This document shows, in pieces, positions 27,224-36,270 of a stretch of DNA of 64,000 bases (the first letter of the stretch is position 1; each line of letters opens with the position of its first letter). The notes under the pieces were generated by a model. It saw only the letters and a list, made by a program, of their open reading frames with translations. It had not been told where the DNA came from and ran no database searches. The DNA comes from Blastocatellia bacterium. Lineage in GTDB: Bacteria; Acidobacteriota; Blastocatellia; Chloracidobacteriales; JADJPF01. The stretch spans positions 62,001-126,000 of the forward strand of contig JADJPF010000007.1 of assembly GCA_016713405.1 (NCBI GenBank), given 5' to 3'. A program made the translations under genes and the position numbers.

Positions 27224-29159
27224 ATGACGCAAAGGGATGAGGACAAGTTCGATATTGCCAAACTTCTACAATCACATCGACGGGAACGCGAATTTTTGCA
27301 TTGGGAAGGCACTTTTCGAGATTATTTTGAATTAGTATCAACTAAACCTGCAATAGCCCAACTTTCACATGCTAGAGTTTGTGAAATGATTCTTAGTCAC
27401 GGTGTAGAACGCTTTAATGAAGGCGCACGTGATGAAACGGCTCGTTATAATTTCTTTAGTAAAGAGCTATATGGGATTGAAGAACCAATCGCAAAGTTGG
27501 TGGAATATTTTAAGTCTGCTGCTCAGAGGTTGGAAGTAAGAAAACGTATTTTATTGTTAATGGGCCCGGTAGGTGGTGGTAAAAGTACAGTAGTTTCATT
27601 ATTAAAACGTGGACTAGAAGCCTGGACAGCAACAGACAAAGGTGCCGTTTATGCCATTAAAGATTGTCCAATGCACGAAGAACCCTTGCATCTAATTCCA
27701 GAAATTTTACGACCTGAAATAGAAAAACGCTATGGTATTTATATTGAAGGAGATCTTTGTCCGCAATGTCGCTATAACTTAGAGCATGTTTATCAAGGTC
27801 GTCATGAAGATGTTTTAATAAAAAGAATACTTTTTTCAGAAAAAGACCGTATTGGCATTGGCACATTTGCACCATCAGACCCTAAATCCCAAGATATTAC
27901 TGAGTTAACAGGCTCTATTGACCTTTCTACTATTGGCGAAATAGGCGTTGAATCTGACCCAAGAGCTTATCGTTTTGATGGGGAATTAAATATTGCTAAT
28001 CGTGGTTTGATGGAATTTGTAGAAATGCTCAAGGTAGATGAAAAATTCCTCTATTCATTGCTAACTTTATCTCAAGAGCAATCAATTAAAACCGGACGTT
28101 TTGCAATGATTTATGCTGATGAAGTAATTGTTTCTCATACAAATGAAAATGAGTATAAAAGCTTTGTTGGCAATAAAAAAAGCGAGGCACTACAAGACCG
28201 AATCATTATGATTAAAGTGCCTTATAACCTAAAAATCTCTGAAGAAGAACGGATTTACAAGAAATTACTAGAGCAATCTAGTGTGCTAAACAATATACAT
28301 ATCGCACCAAACACACTAAAAATAGCGGCTGTTTTTGCTGTTATGACCAGATTAGAGCCTCCTAAGCGTGCAAATGTAGATATTGTTAAGAAAATGAAGC
28401 TTTATGATGGTGAAGATATAGACGGCTTTAAGACTAAAGATGTACGGGAATTAAAAGAAGAAGCCCAACACGAAGGAATGAATGGAATTAGTCCACGTTA
28501 TATCATTAATCGTCTATCAGGTGCGTTAGTAAGAGATGGAATTACTTGTATTAATCCAATCGACGCGCTACGTGCAATTAAAGATGGTTTTGAGCAACAT
28601 ACAGGCATTAATGCGGAAGAAAGAGAACGCTACCTTAATTTAATTTCTGCTGCACGTAAAGGAATATGATGAACTTGCTAAAGTTGAAGTACAAAGAGCA
28701 TTTGTTTACTCTTTTGAAGAAATGGCTAAATCATTATGTAACAATTATTTAGATAATGTAGAAGCTTACTGTAACAAAGAAAAAATTAAAGATCCAATAA
28801 CTGAAGAAGAACTTGATCCAGACGAAAAGCTAATGCGTTCAATAGAAGAACAAATTGGTATTTCAGAAAATGCAAAGAATACTTTTAGACAAGAAATCTT
28901 AATTCGTATTTCTTCTTATGCACGTAAAGGAAAAGCCTTTGAATATAATTCCCACGAGCGATTGAAGGAAGCAATAGAAAAGAAAATTTTTGCGGACTTA
29001 AAAGATGTAGTAAAGATTACTACATCTGTTAAAACACCAGATGCCGATCAACTCCGACGCATTAATGAAGTGATAGGGCGATTAGAAAGAGAGCATGGTT
29101 ATTGTTCGCTTTGTGCTAATGAGTTACTTAATTATGTTGGTACTCTTTTATCCCGCTAA
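27224..29159 (+). CDS. prkA: PrkA/YeaG serine protein kinase, interrupted by a one-base frameshift
   Basis: PrkA is an AAA-domain Ser/Thr kinase that acts with YeaH and SpoVR in stress and stationary-phase responses. The first frame holds the AAA core with Walker A GPVGGGKST near residue 115 and the conserved C-P-x-H..E-P-L-H-L-I-P region (KDCPMHEEPLHLIP). It ends at 28669. The second frame continues EYDELAKVEVQRAFVYSFEEMAKSLC to 29159. The joint is AAAGGAATATG at 28657-28667, where one base fewer restores the family sequence. The corrected length is 644 residues, normal for PrkA. The start is the ATG at 27224, five bases after AGGGTGG; two GTG codons precede it. It heads the prkA-hydrolase-yeaH-spoVR cluster. 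Confidence 0.93.
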
Positions 29160-29185
29160 ATAGGTTTGATCTAAGCAACTAAGAA

Positions 29186-29223
29186 TTTAGGTCCGTATTT
29201 GCTAAAGCAATGGCGGGCCTAAA
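29186..29223 (+). terminator. Hairpin with T-run after prkA
   Basis: TTTAGG(T)CCG and CGG(G)CCTAAA pair around an inner TTGC/GCAA stem, followed by TTTTTG. It may end or attenuate the prkA transcript before the hydrolase gene. Confidence 0.65.
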
Positions 29224-29313
29224 TTTTTGTCTAAAACTTTTTTGCTTTTTGCTTGGTTAAAATATTTACTTAAGGCAGATAAGTAAATAAAGTTTTACAA
29301 AAAGGAAAAAATT

Positions 29314-30339
29314 ATGGAAACAGCAAAAAGAAAAATTTTTCCACAACGTCTAGCAGATTGGAGACTACTGGATTGGCGAGTTTATTCAGGTGTAGCTGCT
29401 GCTGCTTTGGGAATGGCTGCTGTAGGTGTTACTGCTCAACATGTTCGACGGCCTAGAGATTTACGCTGGTTAGACCATGTGCATGTCTTACCCCATCCTA
29501 CTACTAGTAATTTTCGTGTTATTGATGGTATTAGAATCCATTATCAAGAACATACTGCTGATCGTGATAGCGAAGTAGTAATTATGCTTCATGGTTTTTG
29601 CTCTTCTAACTATACATGGAAAGATTGTTTTGAGTATTTTTCTGAAGCTGGATATAGAGTAATTGCACCAGACTTAAAAGGCTTTGGCTTTAGTGAAAAA
29701 CCTTTAGATAAAAAATATAATATCAAAGATCAAGTTAATATAATTATGCGCCTTATGGATAGCTTAGGTATTAAGCAGGCTACTTTAGTGGGAAACTCTT
29801 ATGGTGGTGCAATTTCTATGGCTTGTGCTTTAGCACAACCTGAGAGAGTTAAACAATTAATATTAATTGCTGCTGCCCATAATAATGAAGTAATTACACA
29901 TAGGTTATTTAGAGGGGGTCAATGGTTAGTAAATAATAATGGTATAGATGTTGTTGCCCCATTTATTTTAGGCTCTCCAAACGTATTGCGTTACTATATG
30001 AATAAAATGTTTTATGATAAATCCGTTTTAACAGAAGAGCGTTATAATGCTTATCTAAGGCCACTAAGAACAGCTAATTGTCAAATGGCTGCAATTACAA
30101 CAATAAAACAATGGGATTTAAGCTGGCTTGGAAATGAAATGAGCAGTATTAAAGCACCTACACTATTAATTTGGGGTGAGCAAGATTGGGCCGTTCCAGT
30201 TGAATGGGGAGCAGAAATTCATTTATCAATAAAACATTCTCAATTTGTGGTTATTCCTGAATGCGGACATTTACCACAAGAAGAATTACCTATAGAAACA
30301 TCTAAATTAATTCTTGATTTTTGTCGTCAAGCTAAATAA
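29314..30339 (+). CDS. Alpha/beta hydrolase with N-terminal membrane segment
   Basis: A 341-residue hydrolase of the epoxide-hydrolase/haloalkane-dehalogenase-like group. A hydrophobic helix (YSGVAAAALGMAAVGVTA, about residues 28-45) likely anchors it. The oxyanion segment is VIMLHGFCSSNYTWKD, the nucleophile elbow VGNSYGGAIS, the acid TLLIWGEQDWAVP and the His PECGHLPQEE, so the Ser-Asp-His triad is complete. The substrate is unknown. It is located between prkA and yeaH, an unusual insertion in this cluster, suggesting either a functional link or chance. AAAAGGA precedes the ATG. Confidence 0.85.
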   Translation: METAKRKIFPQRLADWRLLDWRVYSGVAAAALGMAAVGVTAQHVRRPRDLRWLDHVHVLPHPTTSNFRVIDGIRIHYQEHTADRDSEVVIMLHGFCSSNYTWKDCFEYFSEAGYRVIAPDLKGFGFSEKPLDKKYNIKDQVNIIMRLMDSLGIKQATLVGNSYGGAISMACALAQPERVKQLILIAAAHNNEVITHRLFRGGQWLVNNNGIDVVAPFILGSPNVLRYYMNKMFYDKSVLTEERYNAYLRPLRTANCQMAAITTIKQWDLSWLGNEMSSIKAPTLLIWGEQDWAVPVEWGAEIHLSIKHSQFVVIPECGHLPQEELPIETSKLILDFCRQAK

Positions 30340-30364
30340 AAAACCTAGGGATTAGAGGTAAATT

Positions 30365-32809
30365 ATGACTGTACAACGTAATGATTGGAGTTTACAAAGA
30401 AAAGGTATTATTGACCAAGAACGTCATAAAGAACGTGTGCGAGATGCAATCAAGAAAAATTTAGGCTCAATTGTTTCTAATGAATCTATTATTCTTTCTG
30501 ATGGAAAAAAAACTGTTAAAGTCCCAATGCGTTCACTTGATGAATATAAATTTCGCTTTGACCCAAGAAAGAAAAAACAAGTTGGTCAAGGTGATGGCAA
30601 TAGCAAAGTAGGTGATGTTATTGCACGTGAAGGTAATCAACAAGGCCAAGGTCAAGGCAAAGGCCAAGCCGGAAGTGGTGGCGGACAAGATTATTATGAG
30701 GCTGAAGTAAATATTGATGAACTTGCAGCACTGATTTTTGAAGACCTACAACTTCCTTATATGCAGGAAAAAGCAAAAAAGGAAATGCCTTCAAAAACTA
30801 CTAAATTTACAGAAATTCGCCGTTCAGGTGTAATGTCTAATTTAGATAAACGTAGATCTATATTAGAAAATATACGTAGAAATGCTAAAGAAGCTGGAGC
30901 AGCCAAAATTGGTAATTTCAAAAAAGAAGACCTAAGATTTAAGACTTGGGAAGAGGATATTCGCCACGAGTCAAATGCTGTAGTAATAGCAATGATGGAT
31001 GTTTCGGGTTGTGCTACAGAAGGTCACTTAATAGAAATGGCAGATGGTTCTTATAAAGATATTTCTAAAATGGAAATTGGTGATCAAGTAGCGTGTATTG
31101 ATTTGAAAAACCATAAAAAAACCACTTCTTCTGTAACAATGACTTACAAAAAAACTACAGATCGAACTTATCTTATTGAAACACAAGATGCCAAATTAAG
31201 AACAACTGCTGAACATAAATTTTTTGTTTATGATGAAGCAAACAACCAAATTCTAGAAAAACAAGCTTCTGAAATTAAAGTAGAAGATAAATTAATCTTA
31301 GTAAATTCTTGGGGAACAACATCTCTAAATAACTCAACACTTAGCAAAGAACAAGCTTATTTAATAGGCGTGTTGCTTGGAGATGGATATTTGAAAATAC
31401 CTACTAAACAAGGTAGTTATGGAACATATTTAACAATTACAGATCAAAATATTGATAGATTGAAAGTTTATCAAGAACTCTTTCAAATAGCTTTTAATAA
31501 AGCTTCAAAAATTAACTTAAAAAGAAATGAAAATACCCGACAACATTTGCAAGTAAGCAGCAGTAGTTTAGTTAGAGAACTAGAGCAAATTTACCCTATG
31601 TTAAAAAAGCGTTCTCCGCAAAGATATATTGAAAAATCTATTTATTTGGAAAGTCCAGAAATAAGAGCCGCATTTTTACAAGGCTTATTTGATGCAGAAG
31701 GCACACTTAGCCATCATAGTGTGATGCTATACTCCTCTAGTTATACGTTAGTAAAACAAGTTAAGCAACTACTTTCTTACTGGGGTATTCGTGCAAGAAT
31801 TAATGGTTTTTGGCAATCTAGCGACCGGATAAAAGAAGAATTTGTTAAGGAAGGTATTTATTATTCACTATCAATAAATTCAAAAGATGCTATTACTTTT
31901 CAAGAAAATATTGGTTTTAGATGTAAAGAAAAGGCAGAAAAACTTTCTAATTTAGTAGCAAAACAAGAACAAGCTATTAATGCTATGAGAAGCAAATATA
32001 TAATGCCTTTTATGTGGAGGGAAAAGTTTGGTCATTTAGCAAAAACAAAACGGGTTTATGGCTACTATAAATCAAATTTAGAAGCTCTTTCATATAGCCA
32101 ATTGCAAAGCATAGCTAGTGACCCTAAAGCTAGCTTAGAGGACATTTTAGCTATTGATAATGTTTTGAAAAATCAATTTATTGTTTCCAAAATCAAAACT
32201 ATTACACCTTGTGATGAAATAATTTCTGTTTATGATTTTGAAGTAGCTAATCATCATAACTACATTATGGATGGGATTTTAAGCCATAATAGTATGGGAG
32301 AGTTTAAGAAATATATCGCACGTAGTTTTTACTTCTGGATGGTACGATTTCTTAAGACAAAGTATGATAATGTAAAAATTATTTTTATTAGCCATCATAC
32401 AGAAGCAAAAGAAGTTACAGAGGAGCAATTTTTTACACAAGGTGAATCTGGTGGAACGGTTGTAAGTTCTGCTTATAAACTAGCTTTATCAATTATTAAA
32501 GAACGGTTTCCAGCAACGGATTGGAATATTTACCCTTTCCACTTTTCTGATGGTGATAACTACTATTCAGATAATGATGAAGCCGTTAAACTGGCAGATG
32601 AGCTTATTAAAACCTGTAACCTCTTTGGTTATGGTGAAATAGGCGAAGAGGGCGCGTCAAGCTATCGTCGTTCTAGCGGAGCATTACTTTCTTTATATAA
32701 AGATCATCTAAAAAACAAAGATCGCTTTATTGGAGTTCGTATAGATGATAAAGAGGATGTTTACCCAGCATTAAAAGAGTTTTTTGGCAAACGGGGCGAA
32801 AAAGTTTAA
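30365..32809 (+). CDS. yeaH: YeaH/DUF444 family protein interrupted by an in-frame intein
   Basis: DUF444/YeaH proteins carry a von Willebrand A-like domain and work with PrkA and SpoVR. The 814-residue frame is 387 residues of host protein plus a 427-residue intein (residues 216-642). The N-extein has a Gly/Gln-rich linker (GQGQGKGQAGSGGG) and the core ends MMDVSG. The C-extein resumes SMGEFKKYIARSFYFWMVRFL, so splicing rebuilds the MIDAS motif DVSGS. The spliced size fits the family. GAGG precedes the ATG and spoVR follows 35 bp downstream. If splicing failed, the metal site would be lost. Confidence 0.93.
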   Translation: MTVQRNDWSLQRKGIIDQERHKERVRDAIKKNLGSIVSNESIILSDGKKTVKVPMRSLDEYKFRFDPRKKKQVGQGDGNSKVGDVIAREGNQQGQGQGKGQAGSGGGQDYYEAEVNIDELAALIFEDLQLPYMQEKAKKEMPSKTTKFTEIRRSGVMSNLDKRRSILENIRRNAKEAGAAKIGNFKKEDLRFKTWEEDIRHESNAVVIAMMDVSGCATEGHLIEMADGSYKDISKMEIGDQVACIDLKNHKKTTSSVTMTYKKTTDRTYLIETQDAKLRTTAEHKFFVYDEANNQILEKQASEIKVEDKLILVNSWGTTSLNNSTLSKEQAYLIGVLLGDGYLKIPTKQGSYGTYLTITDQNIDRLKVYQELFQIAFNKASKINLKRNENTRQHLQVSSSSLVRELEQIYPMLKKRSPQRYIEKSIYLESPEIRAAFLQGLFDAEGTLSHHSVMLYSSSYTLVKQVKQLLSYWGIRARINGFWQSSDRIKEEFVKEGIYYSLSINSKDAITFQENIGFRCKEKAEKLSNLVAKQEQAINAMRSKYIMPFMWREKFGHLAKTKRVYGYYKSNLEALSYSQLQSIASDPKASLEDILAIDNVLKNQFIVSKIKTITPCDEIISVYDFEVANHHNYIMDGILSHNSMGEFKKYIARSFYFWMVRFLKTKYDNVKIIFISHHTEAKEVTEEQFFTQGESGGTVVSSAYKLALSIIKERFPATDWNIYPFHFSDGDNYYSDNDEAVKLADELIKTCNLFGYGEIGEEGASSYRRSSGALLSLYKDHLKNKDRFIGVRIDDKEDVYPALKEFFGKRGEKV
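31010..32290 (+). mobile_element. Class 1 intein with LAGLIDADG homing-endonuclease motifs
   Basis: A 427-residue protein intron lies in frame in yeaH. Splicing residues are all present: Cys1 (CATEGHLIEMADGS), block-B TTAEH with Thr66 and His69, the block-F stretch VYDFEVANHHNYIMDGILSHN ending in His426-Asn427, and Ser as the +1 extein residue. Between them are two LAGLIDADG-type motifs, LIGVLLGDG at 118-126 and FLQGLFDAEG at 222-231, each with an acidic residue at the expected metal position, so the endonuclease may be active. Insertion is between the fourth and fifth positions of the host MIDAS DxSxS, a strongly conserved site of the kind homing endonucleases favour. Confidence 0.95.
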
Positions 32810-32844
32810 TCACATAAAATTTTGTAGGAAGAGGACAACACACG

Positions 32845-34274
32845 ATGGATAAAGAAGTTAAGGCTTTAGATGATGCTCTAAAACAAATTTGGGATATCGC
32901 TTTAAGTAATGGGCTAGATCCTTTTCCTGTTCGCTTTGAAATTGTTCCTGCTACAGTGATGTATGAAGTTGGGTCATATGCTTTGCCAGGTCGCTATTCA
33001 CATTGGACTTTTGGCAAAGCCTACCATCGAATGAAAACAATGTATGATTTTGGCTTTTCTAAAATCTATGAAGTTGTCATTAATACAAATCCTTCCTATG
33101 CTTTTTTGCTAGAAACAAACTCTTTGCTACAAAATAAACTGGTCATTGCTCACGTTTTAGGACATGTGGACTTTTTTAAGAACAATGTTTATTTTTCAAA
33201 AACTAACCGTAGAATGGTTGATGAGGTTTCTGCACACGCTCAAAGAATTGCTAATTATGAATTTGAATATGGACGCAAAACCGTAGAGCAATTTCTAGAT
33301 GCTGTGCTTTCTATTGAAGAACACGTTGACCCAAATTTCTTTATTAAAAAAGATCGTAGCGGCCAAATGTCTGACAAAAATTCAAAGCCTGTAGGACGTT
33401 ATGATGATCTATTTAGTTTAGAAAATAAGCAAAAAATAGAGGCAGAAAAGAATAAAGAAAGAGAAAAAAATAAAGGTAAAAAAGAAAAACGTAAAGAAAA
33501 AAATCCATCATTACCAGAAAAAGATTTAGTTTATTTTATTATGCAAAATTCGCCTGTTCTTGAACCCTGGCAGCGCGATATTATGGCAATGATTCACCAA
33601 GAAATGGAATACTTTGTTCCTCAAATGCAAACCAAAATAATGAATGAAGGCTGGGCATCATTTTGGCATGCACGAATTATGCGAGAGTTAGACCTAAATG
33701 ATGATGAACATATTGAATTTGCTAATTTGCATTCTTCAGTAGTTTCACCACATAAAAATCAATTAAACCCTTATTATTTAGGCTATAAGATTTTTGAAGA
33801 TATTGAAAAACGTTGGGATAATCCAACGGAAGAAGAGCGAAAAAATTTTGGTCGCAAAGGTGGGGAAGGTCGAGCAAAAATCTTTGAAGTTAGAGAACTA
33901 GATAACGATATCTCATTTTTACGCAATTATTTAACTAGAGATCTTTGCGAAGAATTAGACCTTTTTGTCTATGAACTTCAAGATGATGAATGGACTATTA
34001 CAGAAAAAAATGGGAAAAAGTACGAGACAACTTAGTTGCTAGTATGACTAATTTTGGCTGTCCCTATATTGAAGTCACAGATGATGATTATAATGGAAAT
34101 CGTGAACTTTTCCTTAAACACCGCTACGAAGGTGTAGAGCTAGAACTTAAATATGCTCGTAAAGTCCTGGAATATGTTCAACAACTTTGGGGGCGTACTG
34201 TACATTTAGAAACTGTGACTGATAATGAAAGCACAGTATTACATTATGATGGTGAGGAACATAAAGAAGATTAA
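32845..34274 (+). CDS. SpoVR/YcgB family protein, interrupted by a one-base frameshift
   Basis: SpoVR proteins occur with PrkA and YeaH; their biochemical role is unsettled. The first frame carries HWTFGKAYHRMKTMYDFG and VIAHVLGHVDFFKNN (a His-rich, possibly metal-binding segment), then NEGWASFWHARIMREL. It ends at 34035. The second frame continues KKWEKVRDNLVASMTNFGCPYIEV to 34274. The joint is the run of seven A at 34004-34010; an eighth A restores TITEKKWEKVRD. The corrected product is 476 residues, the usual size. A charged Lys/Glu-rich linker lies near residues 205-230. It is the last gene of the prkA cluster. Confidence 0.9.
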
Positions 34275-34323
34275 AAACTAGAAAAATTATTATAAATATT
34301 TCATAGATTTTCTTTGTCTAATT

Positions 34324-35052
34324 TTAAGGAACAGACTTAAAAACTATGTCTTTATAATAAGTTATAACAGGTTCTTTGGTTTGATCTGTATCAGTCATTA
34401 CTGCAACAGCAACAATTTTCTTTGGTTCAACGCCGTAAATTCTCTTAAAATCCTCAAAAACATTTCTTTCAACATTTACCCATTGCCCCAATTTTTCTTT
34501 GCCGCTTTCTACAGCAACTACTCGCACCCAATCAGTGTAAGGGCTATTAACATCTTGATTTTTAGCTAGCTTATTGCCCCAAACATAACAAATTGCTACA
34601 CCTGTTGGAACAAAGCTAGAAAAACTTGTTGCTAGCTTGTGTTTAAGCTTTGAATAAGCACTAGCACGAGGTAGCGGATCTTGAAAAATAACAAAAGTTC
34701 TTGCTACGCAATCGTCACCATCTTTTTTGCTTTCATCTGCTTTAGCTGCCAAGTTTGTTATTTTCCATTGCCAACTAACTAGTTGATATTGCTTAGGGTC
34801 AATATCTAGCTGCTTAAATAGTCCTGATGCAGCAGATTTGCTATCTGCTTTTAAGACTTTCATTCCATCGTCTTCTACAACACTATAATTATTTTTACCT
34901 TTTAATTCTTTGTGATCCCATCCAGTCGGCAAGCCATTTTGTTGCACATTAGCAAAAGATGCAACCACTTTATTTTCTTTGGTTTGAGCAAAAAGATTAT
35001 CTAATTGAAGGATAAAAATTATTGCGATTAAACTAATTAAAATACGAAGCAT
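34324..35052 (-). CDS. Exported DUF3047 family protein
   Basis: A 242-residue protein with an N-terminal signal peptide (LRILISLIAIIFILQL, cleavage near LFAQ). Conserved DUF3047 features include LVSWQWKITNLA near the middle, DDCVARTFVIFQ, ICYVWGNK, and the C-terminal VAVMTDTDQT. The family is periplasmic and of unknown function. It is convergent with spoVR and separated from the upstream alcohol dehydrogenase by a hairpin at 35067-35098, so it is probably its own transcript. Confidence 0.8.
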   Translation of the reverse strand: MLRILISLIAIIFILQLDNLFAQTKENKVVASFANVQQNGLPTGWDHKELKGKNNYSVVEDDGMKVLKADSKSAASGLFKQLDIDPKQYQLVSWQWKITNLAAKADESKKDGDDCVARTFVIFQDPLPRASAYSKLKHKLATSFSSFVPTGVAICYVWGNKLAKNQDVNSPYTDWVRVVAVESGKEKLGQWVNVERNVFEDFKRIYGVEPKKIVAVAVMTDTDQTKEPVITYYKDIVFKSVP

Positions 35053-35066
35053 TTTATTTTTCCTAA

Positions 35067-35098
35067 TAATGGTGTAGAGCTTATGACCTACACCATTA
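35067..35098 (-). terminator. Hairpin between the alcohol dehydrogenase and DUF3047 genes
   Basis: TAATGGTGTAG (35067-35077) pairs perfectly with CTACACCATTA (35088-35098). It lies between the end of the leftward dehydrogenase gene and the DUF3047 start. T-richness downstream is weak. Confidence 0.5.
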
Positions 35099-35130
35099 TA
35101 ATTAAGTATCTATAAAAGCTAGAAAGACTT

Positions 35131-36183
35131 TTAGCTAACTTCAGGTAAAGTTTTTAAGTCTATAACAAAGCGATACCGTACATCGCTTTTAATTGTTCTT
35201 GTATAGGCTTCTTCAAGCTGATTTACAGAAATTACCTCTACATCAGAAAGAATATTTTTTTCTGCACAAAAATCTAACATTTCCTGTGTTTCAGGGATTC
35301 CACCAATACTTGAACCTGCTAGGCTACGATTATTTCTTAATAGTGCAAATGCTTCAACTTTTGCTGGCTCTTCTGGTGCGCCTACTAAAACCATAGTTCC
35401 ATTTAGTTTAAGTAATTGTAGGTACATTTTAAGATCATGATCGGCTGAGACTGTATCAAGTATAAAGTCAAACTTATTAGCTAAAGGCGCGAGGTTTTCA
35501 GCTGGTTTAGTAGGAACAAAATTATGTGCGCCTAATTTATGAGCGTCGTCTTTTTTTGAAAGAGATGTGCTAAAAACAGTTACATCAGCACCCATAGCAA
35601 CTGCAATTTTAACGCCCATATGTCCTAAACCTCCTAAACCAACTTTTCCTACTTTGTCACCTGCTTTGACATAGCGTTTTAGGGGTGAATAAGTCGTAAT
35701 TCCAGCACACAGTAAAGGCGCAACTCCTGTAAGCGGTTGCTCAGGAGAAATTTTTAGAGCAAATGCTTGATCAACAACTATGTGTGATGAATAGCCTCCA
35801 TAAGTAGGGGTTTTTTCGTCCATTTCTGTAGAGTTATAAGTATAGGCCACATGTTTTTGACAAAATTGTTCAAAGCCTTCTTTGCAATTTTCACAACTTC
35901 GGCAAGAGTCAACCATACAGCCTACTCCGGCTATATCGCCTTCCTTAAATTTAGTAACTTCGTTACCAATTTTGGTAACTCGTCCAACAATTTCATGCCC
36001 AGGCACCATAGGGTAAGTAGAGTTTTTCCACTCATTACGCGCTTGATGAATATCTGAATGACAAATTCCACAATAAAGAATTTCTATAAGTATATCTTGT
36101 GAACCAAGATCCCGACGTTCAAAAGTAAAAGGTACAAGTTGACTAGTCTCATTATGAGCAGCATATCCAACAGTTTTAATCAT
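35131..36183 (-). CDS. Zinc-dependent alcohol dehydrogenase, cinnamyl/YahK-like
   Basis: A 350-residue medium-chain dehydrogenase reducing aldehydes or oxidising alcohols with NAD(P)H. The catalytic zinc ligands are Cys in CGICHSDIHQARNEW and the GHEIVGRV block. The structural zinc comes from the four cysteines of GVGCMVDSCRSCENCKEGFEQFC region. The nucleotide fold is GKVGLGGLGHMGVKIAVAMG; Ser residues after VTVFSTSLSKK favour NADP. It forms a separate transcription unit between hairpins. Confidence 0.92.
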   Translation of the reverse strand: MIKTVGYAAHNETSQLVPFTFERRDLGSQDILIEILYCGICHSDIHQARNEWKNSTYPMVPGHEIVGRVTKIGNEVTKFKEGDIAGVGCMVDSCRSCENCKEGFEQFCQKHVAYTYNSTEMDEKTPTYGGYSSHIVVDQAFALKISPEQPLTGVAPLLCAGITTYSPLKRYVKAGDKVGKVGLGGLGHMGVKIAVAMGADVTVFSTSLSKKDDAHKLGAHNFVPTKPAENLAPLANKFDFILDTVSADHDLKMYLQLLKLNGTMVLVGAPEEPAKVEAFALLRNNRSLAGSSIGGIPETQEMLDFCAEKNILSDVEVISVNQLEEAYTRTIKSDVRYRFVIDLKTLPEVS

Positions 36184-36270
36184 AAAAATAATCCCTCATA
36201 TATTTGTTTTAGTTAATCTTGGGATTTTTAGAGTATCTGTCAAGCTTTAGAGAAGAATTATTAGCAGGTT

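Noticed and set aside
30365..32809. A novel fusion domain in the middle of YeaH
   Set aside because: Splicing motifs at both junctions and the LAGLIDADG pair identify it as an intein.
33420..33510. Lys/Glu-rich repeat in spoVR as a possible mobile insertion
   Set aside because: It is an in-frame low-complexity linker without repeats or flanking duplications.
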